From: an uncultured Bacteroides sp.
GTDB taxonomy: Bacteria; Bacteroidota; Bacteroidia; Bacteroidales; Bacteroidaceae
Direction: 5' to 3'
Assembly (NCBI RefSeq): GCF_902491285.1
Contig: NZ_CABUHK010000058.1
Coordinates: 1-37,383 of the forward strand
DNA: 37,383 nucleotides
Each line of letters begins with the position of its first letter. Position 1 is the first letter of the stretch. Made by a program: the position numbers and the translations under genes. Below the pieces are notes generated by a model. The model was not told the origin of the DNA and ran no database searches. It worked only from the letters and a program-made list of their open reading frames with translations. This document shows, one piece after another, positions 35,367-37,383 of this stretch.

Positions 35367-36350
35367 TTATTTTTTGTTAGTTACATAGCATTTATTTCCT
35401 TTGATTACATAGTTTACATCACCCACTACCTGTGATATGATTCCCATAATCTCTTCCAAATTTGCTTGCTTCTGGAAACGGAAACTATAGGTATTCTGCT
35501 TCATACTATGAAGACTATAAACAAAGGCATAAGGGAATTTACGTTCAAGACTTGTGAAAATATCCTCCAAATACATATTGCTAAAGACCAATTCTCCACG
35601 CTGCCATGCGGTCACATCATCTATCTCCGGCAATTGCAGGTTATGTTCTTTCGTATGTTTGTTATATATCAATTGCTCATTAGGCCTTAGAATAACATTA
35701 GATATCAGATTATTGAATTCCACTTTTACACTACCTTCAAGCAAAGTGGCAATCAACTCGTTACTTTCCGGATAAGCGCTTACATTGAATTCCGTACCTA
35801 AGGCAGTGACCTGATAATCATTCGCCTTTACAATAAAAGGATGTTTTTTATCCGGTTTCACTTTAAAGTTAGCCTCGCCAATCAAATATACACTTCGAGT
35901 ATCTCCCGCAAACTGTTCCGGATATAATAAGGTACTTTTTGAGTTCAGCATGACATGTGTACCGTCAGGTAAGGTAATTTCATGAATCTCTGCCGTTGGT
36001 ATATAACATTCCACCAAGTCTTTTACAGGTCTGTCTTTTTCCAGCATCAGATAAACAGAAACAGATGACACAGCCAATAAAAGAATAGCCGCCGCTCTCC
36101 ATATAAGTAACCGATAATTTTTATGAGAAACAGGTCGCATTCCTATATTCTGCCGCATATGCCGTATCGACCGCTGCATTCCATCAGGAACTTCCCGTTC
36201 ACCCGCCTGTTTCCAAAGCATACGGAGTGCCTCTTCCTTTTCAGCAGCATGCTCTTCATCAGCCAGCCATCGTTGTACTTTTTTTTGCGTACCGACTGAA
36301 TAGTCATTGTGTCCGAATAACTCTACAAGTTGTTGAATATAGTTTCTCAT
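35367..36350 (-). CDS. FecR-family anti-sigma factor, PUL B
   Basis: This 327-residue inner-membrane regulator has a cytoplasmic sigma-binding part (about 1-75), a membrane segment (about 82-103; IWRAAAILLLAVSSVSVYLM), a periplasmic FecR domain (about 115-215; HEITLPDGTHVMLNSKSTLL, VYLIGEANFKV) and a C-terminal DUF4974 domain (about 250-325; GELVFSNMYLEDIFTSLERK). It lies 62 nt behind its sigma gene and 162 nt ahead of susC-B, with the probable antisense RNA in that gap. It should release the sigma factor when SusC-B signals through its STN domain. It is paralogous to the PUL A FecR. Confidence 0.94.
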   Translation of the reverse strand: MRNYIQQLVELFGHNDYSVGTQKKVQRWLADEEHAAEKEEALRMLWKQAGEREVPDGMQRSIRHMRQNIGMRPVSHKNYRLLIWRAAAILLLAVSSVSVYLMLEKDRPVKDLVECYIPTAEIHEITLPDGTHVMLNSKSTLLYPEQFAGDTRSVYLIGEANFKVKPDKKHPFIVKANDYQVTALGTEFNVSAYPESNELIATLLEGSVKVEFNNLISNVILRPNEQLIYNKHTKEHNLQLPEIDDVTAWQRGELVFSNMYLEDIFTSLERKFPYAFVYSLHSMKQNTYSFRFQKQANLEEIMGIISQVVGDVNYVIKGNKCYVTNKK

Positions 36351-36412
36351 AAACCTTTTTTCTTTCTTTTTTGGGCTTTATATACTAAATACAACTACCC
36401 CGCACAGACTAC

Positions 36413-36964
36413 TTAAAAATATTTGAGAAAAAAAATAAATAAGACAAGTATCTTCTTCAATTCAATTAATGCCAAATAGACCTGATGCTCTATTGTACGA
36501 ATAGAAACATCAAGTTTATCAGCAATTTCCTTATGACTCAACCCCTTGAAACGACTAAGTTCAAATATCAGCCTCCGACGCTTCGGCATTTTCTCCAAAG
36601 TAAGCTGAATAATCATCAGCATTTCCTTATAATATACATTATCCAAAATCTCTTCTTTCTCTGTCAACTCATAAAGAAAAGTTTTTTCGACAACCTCATC
36701 TTGATATTCCTGTTCTATTTGCTGGTGTTTAAAGATATTCAAAACAATATTCCTGGTCATTATAAAAATGTAATTATCCAGGTCTTTATCAGTATCCAGC
36801 CATATTTCAGGCTGCAACCAGAGTTTACAGAAAACATCTTGAGCTACATCTTCCGCTTCCGCTTCTGACTTAAGAAGCATTTGAGCAAAGTTTTTCACTT
36901 TAGGAAAGTTGATAGTAAAAAACTTCTGAAATTTTAATTCAATCTGCCTGTCGTCATTTCCCAT
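36413..36964 (-). CDS. ECF RNA polymerase sigma-70 factor, PUL B
   Basis: This 183-residue ECF sigma factor has region 2 (about 10-80; LKSEAEAEDVAQDVFCKLWL) and region 4 (about 120-172) with the helix-turn-helix LSHKEIADKLDVSIRTIEHQ. Likeness to the PUL A sigma is that of the family rather than a recent copy, so the two may read different promoters. The C-terminus is strongly hydrophobic (LVLFIFFLKYF), like the APFLFFFI end of the PUL A factor. It is the first gene of PUL B. Upstream, TACATTTG on the minus strand (37155-37162) is a perfect -7 box, though about 190 nt before the ATG. Confidence 0.94.
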   Translation of the reverse strand: MGNDDRQIELKFQKFFTINFPKVKNFAQMLLKSEAEAEDVAQDVFCKLWLQPEIWLDTDKDLDNYIFIMTRNIVLNIFKHQQIEQEYQDEVVEKTFLYELTEKEEILDNVYYKEMLMIIQLTLEKMPKRRRLIFELSRFKGLSHKEIADKLDVSIRTIEHQVYLALIELKKILVLFIFFLKYF

Positions 36965-37177
36965 TTCTCTAGTATTTCCAGTGTTAACAATAAAATCAGA
37001 TATCCCAATATAAAGGAATAATTCAGTATAATATTAAAGCATCAGTCATAATCTAAAAACAAAATAAAAGATTAAGAACACAATAAAAAATATATCGGCA
37101 CTTAATTTTGATTTATTTCTCCAAGCAAACACAACACAGACCTAAAAAACAAATCAAATGTATACAGTACACTCATT

Positions 37178-37216
37178 AAAAAAAAAGGCTTCATGAATCG
37201 ATGATTCATAAAGCCT
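37178..37216 (-). terminator. rho-independent terminator of the tRNA transcript
   Basis: A stem of 14 pairs with one mismatch (37186-37199 with 37203-37216) and a 3-nt loop is followed on the minus strand by a run of nine T including the last stem base. It lies 15 nt past the tRNA-Leu 3' end. Confidence 0.85.
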
Positions 37217-37230
37217 CTAAAGAATACTCG

Positions 37231-37314
37231 TACTCGAAGCGGGACTTGAACCCGCACAGCCGCAATGGCCAAAGGATTTTAAGTCCTTCGTGTCTACCAT
37301 TCCACCATTCGAGC
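37231..37314 (-). tRNA. tRNA-Leu (anticodon UAA)
   Basis: On the minus strand the 84-nt gene folds as a class II tRNA. The acceptor arms are GCTCGAA / TTCGAGT (G-U at the first pair) with discriminator A. The anticodon arm AAGGA-CTTAAAA-TCCTT has TAA at 37279-37281. There is a long variable arm and T-arm GCGGGTTCAAGTCCCGC. The 3' CCA is not encoded. Confidence 0.95.
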
Positions 37315-37330
37315 ATCCTTTCAAAGAAAG

Positions 37331-37383
37331 AGCGGAAAACGAGACTCGAACTCGCGACCCTAACCTTGGCAAGGTTATGCTCT
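37331..37383 (-). tRNA. tRNA-Gly (anticodon GCC), cut by the window edge
   Basis: The 3' part of a tRNA on the minus strand: anticodon arm TAACC-TTGCCAA-GGTTA with GCC at 37368-37370, T-arm GCGAGTTCGAGTCTCGT and acceptor 3' arm TTTCCGC with discriminator T. The 5' end lies beyond the window. It is 16 nt upstream of tRNA-Leu and probably co-transcribed. CCA is not encoded. Confidence 0.93.

Noticed and set aside
36965..37176. Small gene ahead of the PUL B sigma factor
   Set aside because: The stretch is AT-rich with no open frame of useful length; only a possible -7 box (37155-37162) is seen.

Overview
The window looks like chromosomal DNA of a Bacteroides-type gut bacterium. The evidence is two SusC/SusD glycan-import loci, FecR/ECF-sigma pairs, DUF1735 lipoproteins, a lipidated BamA-like protein (TamL) beside TamB, and promoter boxes of the Bacteroides type (TAnnTTTG). 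Nearly all genes are on the minus strand. The exception is one sigma-54-type response regulator. The species cannot be fixed from the sequence alone.

Region 1 (1-14496) is an envelope-maintenance block. Reading in the direction of transcription (right to left from 13023), it runs: cyclophilin-type lipoprotein, M16 zinc peptidase, MATE exporter, hybrid sensor kinase with receiver and HPt domains, then after a 115-nt gap tamB and tamL. The first four genes are nearly contiguous (gaps of 5 and 44 nt, plus one 4-nt overlap). An NtrC-type response regulator is transcribed divergently from the same 87-nt control region and is a plausible phosphorelay partner of the kinase. The left edge (67-240) holds a heavily folded, non-coding palindromic element.

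Region 2 (14497-14914) is non-coding DNA between convergent genes. It has five copies of a 9-mer half-site on a strict 22-bp period and a 24-nt perfect palindrome.

Region 3 (14915-27561, PUL A) and region 4 (27900-36964, PUL B) are tandem paralogous polysaccharide utilization loci on the minus strand. Both run ECF sigma, FecR anti-sigma, SusC with STN domain, SusD, GH18 glycosidase, DUF1735-LamG lipoprotein. PUL A also has a DUF1735-F5/8C lipoprotein and, beyond a terminator, a GH3 beta-glycosidase. In the known enzyme EndoBT-3987, DUF1735, LamG and GH18 form one chain. Here the GH18 barrel and the DUF1735-LamG part are separate proteins in both loci. The likely substrates are GlcNAc-containing glycans such as host N-glycans; this is inference.

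The most interesting signal lies between fecR and susC in both PULs. On the plus strand, antisense to the susC leader, each gap carries a TAnnTTTG box at the susC start codon, then a shared 14-nt motif (12/14 identical), a small 6-bp stem-loop, and a rho-independent terminator whose T-tract is only on the plus strand. This is the layout expected for a DonS-like cis-antisense small RNA that represses the PUL. The right edge has tRNA-Leu(UAA) and a partial tRNA-Gly(GCC) with their own terminator.
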